From PALSA-693 sp963834725 (GTDB lineage: Bacteria > Actinomycetota > Acidimicrobiia > Acidimicrobiales > Palsa-688), in contig CAWICN010000001.1 of the NCBI GenBank assembly GCA_963834725.1, forward strand, positions 5,208,001-5,272,000: DNA of 64,000 nt, read 5' to 3'. A program made the translations under genes and the position numbers. Each line of letters begins with the position of its first letter. Position 1 is the stretch's first letter. The notes beneath the pieces were generated by a model. The model made no database searches. It saw only the letters and a program-made list of their open reading frames with translations, and had not been told where the DNA came from. This document shows positions 24,115-31,705 of this stretch, in pieces.

Positions 24115-24680
24115 CGGCGGCCGCGCCGCGTCTCGCCCGCCGGCCGCGGCTGGTGCTCTGGATGTCACTCGGCATGGCCGCGGTCCTCGCCGTCCTGGTG
24201 ACCGTTCTGGCCACCTCGGGACCGGCCGGTCAGCAGAGCGCCAAGAGCCCGCTGATCGGCCAGCGGGCACCGGCGATCCAGGGGCCATCGATCACAGGAG
24301 GCCCGTCCGTCCGGCTGTCGACCTATAAGGGCAAGTGGGTGCTGGTCAACTTCGCGGCCAGCTGGTGCATCCCGTGCCGGCAGGAAACACCCCAGCTCCT
24401 CACGTTTGCGCAAGATCACCGTCAGACCGGCGACGCAACCATCCTGACGGTCGCCTACGACGAGGGCGACGTGGCCGATCTGGCGGCGTTCCTGCGCAGC
24501 AGCCACAGCAACTGGCCGGCCGTCAACGATGGCCAGGCGGTGGTCGACTACGGAATCGGTGGGATCCCGGAGTCCTACCTGGTGGACCCCTCTGGCACGG
24601 TGGTGGCCAAGTATGAGGGGGGCGTCGTCGCTTCTAAGCTGAACGCCTTCATCGTCAGGGCGTCGGACGGCACCCGGTGA
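24111..24680 (+). CDS. ccmG: Thiol-disulfide oxidoreductase CcmG/DsbE-like
   Basis: 189 residues: one N-terminal membrane anchor (VLWMSLGMAAVLAVLVTVLA) and a thioredoxin-fold domain with the redox motif NFAASWCIPCRQETPQL and the cis-Pro loop GIGGIPESYLVDPSG. It reduces the CxxCH thiols of apocytochrome c, fed by CcdA. ATGA overlap with ccmF; its stop overlaps GTG of ccmH at the edge of a 15-bp repeat array. Confidence 0.88.
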   Translation: MTAAAPRLARRPRLVLWMSLGMAAVLAVLVTVLATSGPAGQQSAKSPLIGQRAPAIQGPSITGGPSVRLSTYKGKWVLVNFAASWCIPCRQETPQLLTFAQDHRQTGDATILTVAYDEGDVADLAAFLRSSHSNWPAVNDGQAVVDYGIGGIPESYLVDPSGTVVAKYEGGVVASKLNAFIVRASDGTR

Positions 24681-24905
24681 CACGGGACCCGGTGAGACGG
24701 GACCGGGCGAGACGGGACCGAGTGTCACGGGACGGAGTGTCACGGGACGCAGTGACACAGAAGCCGGTGACACAGGACCGGCTGTCACGGGACCCGGTGA
24801 CACAGGACCCGGTGACACAGGACCGGCTGTCACGGGACCCGGTGACACAGGACCCGGTGACACAGAACCCGGTGACACAGAAGCCGGCGACACAGAAGCC
24901 GGCAT
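24677..24905 (+). repeat. 15-bp tandem repeats at the ccmG/ccmH junction
   Basis: About 15 imperfect units of GACCCGGTGACACAG type. The first carries the ccmG TGA overlapping the putative ccmH GTG. Most units contain GTGA with the GTG in the ccmH frame, offering a ladder of start codons. Confidence 0.88.
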
Positions 24906-25426
24906 GGCGGCCGCGTCGGTGCCTACGGTGGGCGCCCTGGGTGATCTTGGGGGTCATAGCGGTCGCCGCGCTGGTGGTGGGGACCCACCGCAGCAGCGGG
25001 CGGCCGACCGTCGCCGCCGAGACCACCCACATCGCCAGCCTGGTTCGCTGCCCGGTATGCGAAGGGCAATCGGCCGCGCAATCGAGCGCCCCGGCGTCGG
25101 TGCAGATCCGGGCCCAGATACAGCGGGAGCTGGTCGCGGGCGAGCACCAGGGCCAGATCCTGGCGGGCCTGGTGTCCGCCTACGGCCCGGGCATCCTCGA
25201 GCAGCCCGAGGCGAGCGGCATCGACCTGGTCGTCTGGGTGATTCCCGTGATCGCGGTGGTCGCGGCGGTCGTTGGGCTGGCGGTGGCTTTCGCCAGGTGG
25301 CGACCCCGACGGACCCCTGTTGCGGTCAGCGAAGCCGACCGGGCCCTGGTGGATGCGGCCCTCGGCGAGTGGCCTTCGGCCCCAGATCACGCCGATACAG
25401 CCGGCGGTGAGGGTCACCATGGCTAG
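24677..25426 (+). CDS. ccmH: CcmH-like protein with repeat N-terminus
   Basis: Up to 249 residues. The conserved CcmH redox motif is LVRCPVCEGQSAAQSSAP, followed by helices matching the short three-helix domain (QIRAQIQRELVAGEHQGQIL) and two hydrophobic segments (VILGVIAVAALVVGT and WVIPVIAVVAAVVGLAVAF). Reduction of apocytochrome disulfides with CcmG is its expected job. The first 75 residues are charged VTQDP repeats; 15-bp units give many in-frame GTG codons, so the true start is undecided. 3' end overlaps ccmI. Confidence 0.82.
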   Translation: MTRDPVRRDRARRDRVSRDGVSRDAVTQKPVTQDRLSRDPVTQDPVTQDRLSRDPVTQDPVTQNPVTQKPATQKPAWRPRRCLRWAPWVILGVIAVAALVVGTHRSSGRPTVAAETTHIASLVRCPVCEGQSAAQSSAPASVQIRAQIQRELVAGEHQGQILAGLVSAYGPGILEQPEASGIDLVVWVIPVIAVVAAVVGLAVAFARWRPRRTPVAVSEADRALVDAALGEWPSAPDHADTAGGEGHHG

Positions 25427-26405
25427 GGCAGGGGCGCGGGAGGTCGAGCCGGCGGCGCCGGCTGCTGTAGGGGGGGAGGTCGAGGCGGCGGCGCCGGCTG
25501 CTGTCGCGGGGGCGGGCGGGGGGGAGGTCGAGGCGGCAGCACCGGCTGCTGTGCCAGGCGCGGGCGCGGTCGAGGCCGCGGAGGGAGGTCCGCTGCCGCG
25601 CCGGCCGGGTGCGCTGGAAGACGAGCGGGACTTCTGTTTGCGCTCCCTCCGCGACCTGGATGCGGAATGGGAGGCCGGTGACATCGACGAAGCCGACTAC
25701 CGGACCCTCAAGGACGCGTATACGGCCCGGGCCGCGGTCGCCCTGCACGCGCTCGACGGCCGCCCGGCGGCGAGCGCAGCGAGCCCGACCACCGAGGAGG
25801 CGAGCCCTGCGGTGGAGGAGATCCATCCCGGGACAGAAGATGTTCATGGCCCGACCCGACGGCGCCGCGCCCATCCCCGCCGGCGCACGGCCATGATCGG
25901 GCTCTGCGTTGTCGCGGCGGCGGGGGCTGCAGCCTGGGCGGTGGTGGCATCGTCGGCGACCCGGCTCCCGGGCGAGGAGGTCACCGGCGCCGTCCTCGGG
26001 CCGGAGGCGCTCGCACAGTCGTTGCAGCACGCCCAGCAGGCGGCCGACCGGGGCGACGACCTGACCGCGGTAAAGGACTACCAGAAGATCCTCGACAGCG
26101 ATCCCAACCAGATCGAGGCCCTGACCGGCGAGGGCTGGCTGCTGGCCCAAACCGAGCAGCCGAGCATTCTGCAGCAGGGACTCACCATGCTGCAGCAGGC
26201 CGAACGGGTCGACCCGACGTACTCACCGGCCCACGTCTACAGGGGCATCGCTCTGCTCAGCGAAGGCGACTACACCTCGTCGATACCCGAATTGAAGTGG
26301 TATCTGGCCCACAGTCCAGATCCTCAACTGGCCCCACGCGTCCGCGCCGCTCTGCAGCAGGACGAGGCGCAAGCTGTGGCCGCAGCCAGGGCCGCGGGCC
26401 ATTAG
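25419..26405 (+). CDS. ccmI: CcmI-like TPR protein
   Basis: 328 residues. An Ala/Glu/Pro-rich N-terminus with VEAAAPAAV repeats is followed by ERDFCLRSLRDLDAEWEAGD / IDEADYRTLKDAYTARAAVA, the cytosolic segment typical of CcmI-like proteins, one membrane helix (MIGLCVVAAAGAAAWAVVA) and TPR-like repeats (DYQKILDSDPNQIEALTGEG, VDPTYSPAHVYRGIALLSEG). It probably holds apocytochrome c for the lyase. ATG overlaps ccmH by 8 bases. Last gene of the operon. Confidence 0.75.
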   Translation: MARAGAREVEPAAPAAVGGEVEAAAPAAVAGAGGGEVEAAAPAAVPGAGAVEAAEGGPLPRRPGALEDERDFCLRSLRDLDAEWEAGDIDEADYRTLKDAYTARAAVALHALDGRPAASAASPTTEEASPAVEEIHPGTEDVHGPTRRRRAHPRRRTAMIGLCVVAAAGAAAWAVVASSATRLPGEEVTGAVLGPEALAQSLQHAQQAADRGDDLTAVKDYQKILDSDPNQIEALTGEGWLLAQTEQPSILQQGLTMLQQAERVDPTYSPAHVYRGIALLSEGDYTSSIPELKWYLAHSPDPQLAPRVRAALQQDEAQAVAAARAAGH

Positions 26406-26415
26406 CTTCTCGACG

Positions 26416-26462
26416 CTTTGTGCTATATTTCTCGCGTATTACGCGGTTTTTATAACACAAAG
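26416..26462 (+). terminator. AT-rich nested palindrome after ccmI
   Basis: Outer arms CTTTGTGCTATA and TATAACACAAAG match with one mismatch; inside them CGCGT-ATT-ACGCG forms a second hairpin followed by G and five T. For the ccm operon the inner hairpin plus T-run could be an intrinsic terminator. The outer dyad could instead be a binding site. It stands out as an AT-rich island. Confidence 0.5.
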
Positions 26463-26510
26463 ATCTGCGAGCCCTCCTGGCCGGCTCCATCGGCTGCCGA
26501 CGAGCGCATG

Positions 26511-26613
26511 GGCTCGCAGCCAGCGGATGACCGCCGGCACCGGCCCGCTCGGTTGTGTTTACCCGGCGCCGAGGGCTCGCAGCCGGCGAATGACCGCCGG
26601 CAAGGCCCGCTCG
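26511..26613. repeat. Direct duplication of the cysteine desulfurase 3' end
   Basis: 26511-26552 and 26573-26613 are near-identical (GGCTCGCAGCC then GATGACCGCCGGCA-like). The second copy is the coding 3' end of the desulfurase; the first lies just past its stop as a non-coding partial copy. Confidence 0.75.
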
Positions 26614-27740
26614 GCCATCGCCACCTCGGCCCCGGTCGTCGACCAGCCCACCGACAGGCGGAGGCTGCGTTCGGCGTCGACGCCCATAGCAGCGAGGACC
26701 GGCGACGGTTCGAGCAGCTCCGACGAGCAGGCGCTGCCCGAATGGGCGGCCACGCCCGCCTGGTCCAGGCCGATCAGGACGGCTTCCGCCTCTACGCCAC
26801 CGATTCCGAGGCAGACCAGGTTTGGCAGCCGGTCGCCGGCCCGGCTCGGGCCGTAGGCCTCGACGCCCGGTATGGCCAGGGCGACCTCCCGCAGGCGGGT
26901 CGTGAAGGCCGTCGCCCGTTCAGCTTCCGCGACAAGCCGCCCGTCGGTCAGTTCGGCGGCCGCGGCGCCGAACCCCACTGCGGCAGCCACGTTCTCGAGG
27001 CCGGCTCGGCGGGCCCGCTCCTGGGTACCGCCGAGCAGCAGGGGCGGTACGCGCAACCCGCGGCGAACCAGCAGGGCGCCGACGCCGCCGGGCCCGCCGA
27101 GTTTGTGGGCGGAGATCGACAGCAGATCCGCTCCCAGGTCATCGAAGGCCAGGACCACATGGCCGGCTGCCGCGGCGGCATCGACGTGAACCAGCACGCC
27201 TCGCTCGCGGCAGGCCTGCACGACTTCTGTCACCGGCTGGATGGTGCCAACTTCATGATTCGCCCACTGGCAGTGCACCAGGGCCAGACCAGGCCGGGCG
27301 AGGGCCGCACGCACCGACTCCGGGTCGACCCGCCCGGTCCCATCCACGGGAAGGACGACACAGCCGTCCGGACCGCGGTGTCGCTCCGAGGCCTCGCGGA
27401 CCGCACTGTGCTCGACGGCCGCCAGGGCCACGGGGGGCCCCTCCTCCGACCGGATGCCCTGCTCGATGTGAAGGGCGCCGTACACCGCGGCGTTAATGGC
27501 CTCCGTCGCCCCCGAGGTGAATACCACCTGCCGGGACCGGGTTCCGCAGAACGCCGCGACTTGGTCCCGGGCGTCTTCGAGGGCCACCCGGGCCATTCGC
27601 CCCTCCGTGTGCATCCGTCCTGGATCGGCACAACCTACCCAGGGCCACATGGCTTGGCGCGCCGCAGGGCGGATCGGCGATGTGGAGGCGTGGTCCAGAT
27701 ACGCCCGGGCGGAGGCCGGCTGGGGTTCGGGACCGGCCAC
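26559..27740 (-). CDS. Cysteine desulfurase (NifS/IscS-like)
   Basis: 393-residue PLP enzyme that takes sulfur from cysteine for Fe-S clusters or thiolation. AYLDHASTSPIRP at the N-terminus, VFTSGATEAINAAVYGAL, PLP-binding HVDAAAAAGHV and Lys in ISAHKLGGPGGVGAL, and the persulfide Cys in AAHSGSACSSELLEPS. Start at 27740 is the first in-frame candidate. It follows the SufR-like regulator by 17 bp and is probably co-transcribed with it. Confidence 0.9.
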   Translation of the reverse strand: MAGPEPQPASARAYLDHASTSPIRPAARQAMWPWVGCADPGRMHTEGRMARVALEDARDQVAAFCGTRSRQVVFTSGATEAINAAVYGALHIEQGIRSEEGPPVALAAVEHSAVREASERHRGPDGCVVLPVDGTGRVDPESVRAALARPGLALVHCQWANHEVGTIQPVTEVVQACRERGVLVHVDAAAAAGHVVLAFDDLGADLLSISAHKLGGPGGVGALLVRRGLRVPPLLLGGTQERARRAGLENVAAAVGFGAAAAELTDGRLVAEAERATAFTTRLREVALAIPGVEAYGPSRAGDRLPNLVCLGIGGVEAEAVLIGLDQAGVAAHSGSACSSELLEPSPVLAAMGVDAERSLRLSVGWSTTGAEVAMAERALPAVIRRLRALGAG

Positions 27741-27757
27741 GGATGCCCCGGGTGGGC

Positions 27758-28627
27758 TCAGACCAGGCTCACGCAGGCATCGTCACCGAGGGCGCGCGAC
27801 GACTCGGTGGGCGTCACCGTCTCTCCGTACAGGCCGGAGAGCATCCCCCGAACCATGCCCCGGTCGACGGCACAGATGACCGGATGCTGCTTGGCGGTAT
27901 CGAAGAAGGGGCAGGCGTCCTTGATGAGCGCCAGCGACCCGCCTCGTGCCTCGGCGTGGGCCTCGAACCCGTGGGCGGTCAAGGCGTCGGCGATGGCGTG
28001 CAGGGCCACGCGGAAGGAGCGGTGCCCCTCGCCTGTCGACATTTGCGCGGCCAGGCGCCGCCCGTAATCTTCGCCCACGGCCTCAGCCATCCTCTCGGCG
28101 TTACCCGGTGGGATGAGGGCCAGCGCCTGCCCGAGCAGCATCACCAAAAGGTCGTCGCCCCGGCGAGGGGCCTCGACGCCGGTGTCCTGGGCCGATTTGC
28201 GATAGCGCTTCGACGGCCGCCCGGCCCCGCCCCCCGGTGGTCGGCTGACGTGCACTTCGAGGTAGCCGCCTGCGGTGAGCTTGTCCAGATGATGCCGGGC
28301 AACGTTGGAGTGCAGAGCGAAGCGGTCGGCAACCTCGGACGCGGTCACCCCGTCCGGGTGCTCCCGAACGAAGAGATAGATCTGTCGCCGGGTTGGATCA
28401 CCGAAGGCTGACGTGACCGCGGCCACCGCCGCCGAGAACTGGGTATCGGTCAGCGGCCCACGTCCCGGAGCCGTCGCCAGGGGCTCGGGCTCCCCGCTGA
28501 GGACCGCAGTGAGCGGGGCCGGGTCGGCCACGGGCACCGGGCCGGCTGGATCCTCTTCGTAGTCCCGCCGCGGTTGGCCGACAGGAGCGGCCTGGTCAGC
28601 CAGTGGGTGGTCGGCTACTGACGCCAC
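27758..28627 (-). CDS. SufR-like Fe-S-sensing transcription regulator
   Basis: 289 residues. A winged HTH (FGDPTRRQIYLFVREHPDG, SEVADRFALHSNVARHHLDK) is followed by a C-terminal region with Cys positioned as in SufR: DACPFFDTAKQHPVICAVD and a final GDDACVSLV. The N-terminal 60 residues are Pro/Ala-rich and unusual. SufR represses Fe-S assembly genes when cluster-loaded; the desulfurase downstream fits that role. GTG start with a TAGAAT box five bases upstream suggests a leaderless transcript. Confidence 0.78.
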   Translation of the reverse strand: MASVADHPLADQAAPVGQPRRDYEEDPAGPVPVADPAPLTAVLSGEPEPLATAPGRGPLTDTQFSAAVAAVTSAFGDPTRRQIYLFVREHPDGVTASEVADRFALHSNVARHHLDKLTAGGYLEVHVSRPPGGGAGRPSKRYRKSAQDTGVEAPRRGDDLLVMLLGQALALIPPGNAERMAEAVGEDYGRRLAAQMSTGEGHRSFRVALHAIADALTAHGFEAHAEARGGSLALIKDACPFFDTAKQHPVICAVDRGMVRGMLSGLYGETVTPTESSRALGDDACVSLV

Positions 28628-28632
28628 AGAGG

Positions 28633-28652
28633 TATTCTACCTACCTGCGTAG
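28633..28652 (-). promoter_or_regulatory. Promoter and dyad of the SufR-like gene
   Basis: On the minus strand TAGAAT (28633-28638) matches an actinobacterial -10 and ends 5 nt before the GTG. CTAC-CTGC-GTAG (28641-28652) is a small perfect dyad immediately upstream, in the region where an autorepressor could bind and also affect the divergent mrp gene. Confidence 0.45.
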
Positions 28653-28708
28653 TGCAAATCGCCGGGCCGCCCGAACGCACTCACGACCGCATGCCCAAAG
28701 GAGACCGG

Positions 28709-30046
28709 ATGGCGCTCAGCGAGCACAAGGTGATGGAAGCCCTGTGGCCCGTAACCGACCCTGAATTACACGTCAGCATCGTGGAACTGGACATGATCCG
28801 GCGGGTCAACATCCGGCGTGGCCGGGTCACGGTGACCGTTGCGCTCACGGTGCCCGGGTGCCCCCTGCGAAACGAGATCACCCGCCGGGTGACCTCGGCC
28901 CTCGAGCCGCTGCCCGGCGTCCGGCACGTCGAGGTGGAGCTCACGGTCATGACGCCGGAGGAACTCGAGGCGGTCCGGGATCGCATGGCGGCGCGCCATG
29001 GTCACGGCCGCGACCCGGAGGCATGGAGCGACGCAGGTCGCGACCCGGGGGCACGGAGCGGCGCAGGTCGCGACCCGGAGGCATGGAGCGACGCAGGTCG
29101 CGACCCGGGGGCACGGAGCGGCGCAGGTCGCGACCCGGGGGCACGGAGCGCCGCAGGGGCTGGCTCGGCCGCTCAGACCGGAGGGCAAGCCGGGGCGGGT
29201 GCTCACCAGCACGGATCGAACGCTGCCCTCGGTCACGAAGCGGGCCGGCCGAACCCGTTCGGACCGCAGAGCTCTACCCGGGTCATCGGGATCTCGTCCG
29301 GGAAGGGCGGTGTGGGTAAATCGTCGGTCACGGTCAACCTGGCGGTGGCGCTGACCCGAGCCGGTCACGATGTGGCGGTGCTCGACGCCGACGTCTACGG
29401 CTTTTCGATCCCCGGGATGCTCGGGATCGACGCGGAACCGACAGTGAACGACATGAAGATGGTGCCGCCCGACTCCTTCGGCGTGCGCTGCATGTCGATG
29501 GGCTTTTTCGTCGACGATGATCAACCGGTCATCTGGCGGGGCCCGATGCTGCACAAGGCACTCGAGCAGTTCCTGGTCGACGTCGATTGGGGTGAGCCCG
29601 AGTTCCTGCTGATCGACATGCCGCCTGGTACGGGCGACGTCGCCTTGTCGATGGCGCAGTACTTGCCGACCTCCGAGGTCTACGTGGTCACGACCCCCCA
29701 GCCGGCCGCCCGCCGGGTCGCCCAGCGCAGCGCCTACATGGCCAAGAAGATTCACCTCCCGCTGCGCGGCGTGATCGAGAACATGAGCTGGCTGACCGCT
29801 GACGACGGCAGCCGCCACCACCTATTCGGTGAAGGAGGCGGCGCGGGGCTCGCCGCCGAGCTTGGCGTCCCCCTGCTCGGTCAGATCCCCCTGTCGCCCG
29901 CGCTGCGTGTCGGCGGCGATGAAGGGAGGCCACTGGTCGTGGCCGATCCTGACTCCGAGGCGGCCCGGGCGTTCGCGGCAATCGCCGAACGCCTGGCGGC
30001 GCGCGGGCCGGCGCGCATCTTCCGTCCCGAGCTTACGATTCGCTGA
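28709..30046 (+). CDS. mrp: Mrp/NBP35-type P-loop ATPase
   Basis: 445-residue Fe-S carrier protein. N-terminal MIP18/DUF59 domain (VMEALWPVTDPELHVSIVEL; VALTVPGCPLRNEITRRV), then a repeat-rich linker, then the ATPase with the deviant Walker A GISSGKGGVGKSSVTVNLAV and LLIDMPPGTGDVALSMAQ. The CxxC found near the C-terminus of many Mrp proteins is not visible. ATG at 28709 is chosen because AAAGGAGA precedes it; ATG 28691 is an alternative. Divergent from the SufR-like gene. Confidence 0.9.
   Translation: MALSEHKVMEALWPVTDPELHVSIVELDMIRRVNIRRGRVTVTVALTVPGCPLRNEITRRVTSALEPLPGVRHVEVELTVMTPEELEAVRDRMAARHGHGRDPEAWSDAGRDPGARSGAGRDPEAWSDAGRDPGARSGAGRDPGARSAAGAGSAAQTGGQAGAGAHQHGSNAALGHEAGRPNPFGPQSSTRVIGISSGKGGVGKSSVTVNLAVALTRAGHDVAVLDADVYGFSIPGMLGIDAEPTVNDMKMVPPDSFGVRCMSMGFFVDDDQPVIWRGPMLHKALEQFLVDVDWGEPEFLLIDMPPGTGDVALSMAQYLPTSEVYVVTTPQPAARRVAQRSAYMAKKIHLPLRGVIENMSWLTADDGSRHHLFGEGGGAGLAAELGVPLLGQIPLSPALRVGGDEGRPLVVADPDSEAARAFAAIAERLAARGPARIFRPELTIR
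29012..29157 (+). repeat. 30-bp tandem repeats in the mrp linker
   Basis: Five units alternate between two versions (coding RDPEAWSDAG and RDPGARSGAG), giving a 60-bp higher-order period. They encode a charged linker between the DUF59 and ATPase domains and preserve frame. Confidence 0.9.
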
Positions 30047-30091
30047 ACTGACCGACGTCCTGATCCCTCTTTCGCGGTCCAGGACGTAAAC

Positions 30092-30862
30092 ATGGGACCG
30101 GTGCCAAGCGTCGAGGATCCAAGGGATTCAGCCGGGGGACGTGAGCTGGAGCGCCCCTCTGGCCCGGGCAAGCCGATCGGCCGGCGGGTGGTGCTCGGCA
30201 TGCTCGGGCTCGGGGCTCTCGGTGTCGTGACGGGCAAGCAGGTGCAGAATGGCCTGAACGCCGTGCTGCAACCCATCCAGCGGATTGACCCGACGGGGCT
30301 GACCGGCCTGCTGCCGGGCGACTACTTCCGGATCTACACGGTGACCAATGGCTTTCCGCATGAGAGCGACGCCGCCTACCGCCTGACAGTGGACGGCCTC
30401 GTCGACCATCCCGCGGTGCTCACCATTGCGGACCTGCAGGCCATGCCGGCGACATCTCTGGTGCGCGACTTCCAGTGTGTCACGGGGTGGCGGGTGTCCA
30501 ACGTGCACTGGCAAGGGGTGGCATTGTCGGTGCTGCTGGACCGGGCGGGGGTTCAACCGTCGGCCAATGCCTTGCACTTCGAATCTTTTGACGGGTTGTA
30601 CACCGAGAGTCTCACGCTCGCTGAGGCCTACCGGCCGGATGTCATGGCCGCCTATTCGATGCTGGGCGGCCCTGTGTCACGGGAGCACGGCGGCCCCGTG
30701 CGGCTCTATGTCGCGCCCATGTACGGGTACAAGTCAGTGAAATGGATGTCGAGAATCCAGGTGGTCGACCGGGTCGAGCCCGGTTACTGGGAGACCGAGG
30801 GTAACTACGACGTCGAGGGCTGGGTGGGCAGGAGCAATGGCCGTAACGACCCGCCGACCTGA
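30092..30862 (+). CDS. YedY-like molybdopterin oxidoreductase
   Basis: 256 residues with the sulfite-oxidase-type Moco fold. A twin-arginine-like N-terminus (GRRVVLGMLGLGALG) suggests Tat export. The molybdenum Cys is in VRDFQCVTGWRVSNVHWQGV, and GPVRLYVAPMYGYKSVKWMS is the conserved C-terminal cofactor segment. The 3' end overlaps the cytochrome b gene, which probably supplies or accepts electrons, as MsrQ does for MsrP. Substrate unknown. Confidence 0.85.
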   Translation: MGPVPSVEDPRDSAGGRELERPSGPGKPIGRRVVLGMLGLGALGVVTGKQVQNGLNAVLQPIQRIDPTGLTGLLPGDYFRIYTVTNGFPHESDAAYRLTVDGLVDHPAVLTIADLQAMPATSLVRDFQCVTGWRVSNVHWQGVALSVLLDRAGVQPSANALHFESFDGLYTESLTLAEAYRPDVMAAYSMLGGPVSREHGGPVRLYVAPMYGYKSVKWMSRIQVVDRVEPGYWETEGNYDVEGWVGRSNGRNDPPT

Positions 30863-31577
30863 CGATCGCGGTCGACCGGCCGTGCTGGTGCGGTTCGACC
30901 GAGTCGAGCGAGCGGTGCATTGGGTCACCGCGGCCCTCTTCCTCTTGCTCGTGGTTACCGGTGCAATCCTTTACCTGGAGCCACTCCAGTCCGCCGTGGG
31001 CCGCCGGGCGTTGGTTGAGGACATCCACGTATACGCCGGCCTGGCTCTGCCCATTCCTCTCTTGATCGCCCTGCTGGGCTCGTGGGGCCGGGCTCTCCGT
31101 GATGACGTTCGCCGTTTCAACCGATGGTCAAAGGACGACCGGGAGTGGTTGCGAGCGCTCTTCCGGCCCGGACCCGAGCGGCGAGTCGCACTGCGAACTG
31201 TGAGGGTCGGGAAGTTCAACGCCGGCCAAAAGCTCAACGCGGCCTTTGTCGCCGGGGCCGGTCTGGTGATGCTCGGGACCGGCGTGATCATGCGCTGGTA
31301 CCACCCCTGGCCCCTCGAGTGGCGCACTGGAGCCACCTTCGTGCATGACTGGCTGGCCGTTGGCCTCGGGCTCGTGATCGTCGGCCACATTGGCATGGCC
31401 CTGCGCGACTCGGACGCCCTGCACTCCATGGTCGCCGGGACCATCCGGCAGGCGTGGGCGAAACGGCATGCGCCGGCCTGGCTGGACGGTGACGATGGGC
31501 CGGCGCCCCGCCCGGACCTCCCGGTGGACCCGTCCAGCAGTCAGGTCCCGGCTGGTTCCGCCGACCAGATCGGGTGA
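30837..31577 (+). CDS. Cytochrome b561-type membrane subunit
   Basis: 246 residues, four helices (AVHWVTAALFLLLVVTGAIL, IHVYAGLALPIPLLIALLG, LNAAFVAGAGLVMLGTGVIM, FVHDWLAVGLGLVIVGHIGM). His residues in AVHW, IHVY, FVHDW and GHIGM are placed to bind two b hemes, as in formate dehydrogenase gamma and related subunits. Overlap with the molybdoenzyme gene indicates a two-subunit respiratory complex. Confidence 0.82.
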   Translation: MAVTTRRPDDRGRPAVLVRFDRVERAVHWVTAALFLLLVVTGAILYLEPLQSAVGRRALVEDIHVYAGLALPIPLLIALLGSWGRALRDDVRRFNRWSKDDREWLRALFRPGPERRVALRTVRVGKFNAGQKLNAAFVAGAGLVMLGTGVIMRWYHPWPLEWRTGATFVHDWLAVGLGLVIVGHIGMALRDSDALHSMVAGTIRQAWAKRHAPAWLDGDDGPAPRPDLPVDPSSSQVPAGSADQIG

Positions 31578-31705
31578 GGGTCCGCCAAACCGGGCAGACC
31601 GGGTAAGGGTACACGCCGTCGCCGTCTCTCGTTGAGCCGACGCCCGGACGCCGGCCGAGACGCCCCGGTACCCACCACCAGGCCAGACCGGTCCGACCCG
31701 TGCGG

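Noticed and set aside
24677..24905. Possible CRISPR array
   Set aside because: Units are only 15 bp, directly adjacent with no spacers, and lie in frame within ccmH; no cas genes are nearby.
26430..26465. dif-like recombination site in the AT-rich palindrome
   Set aside because: The arms do not resemble a XerC/XerD 11-6-11 layout and no recombinase or strand-bias change is seen.
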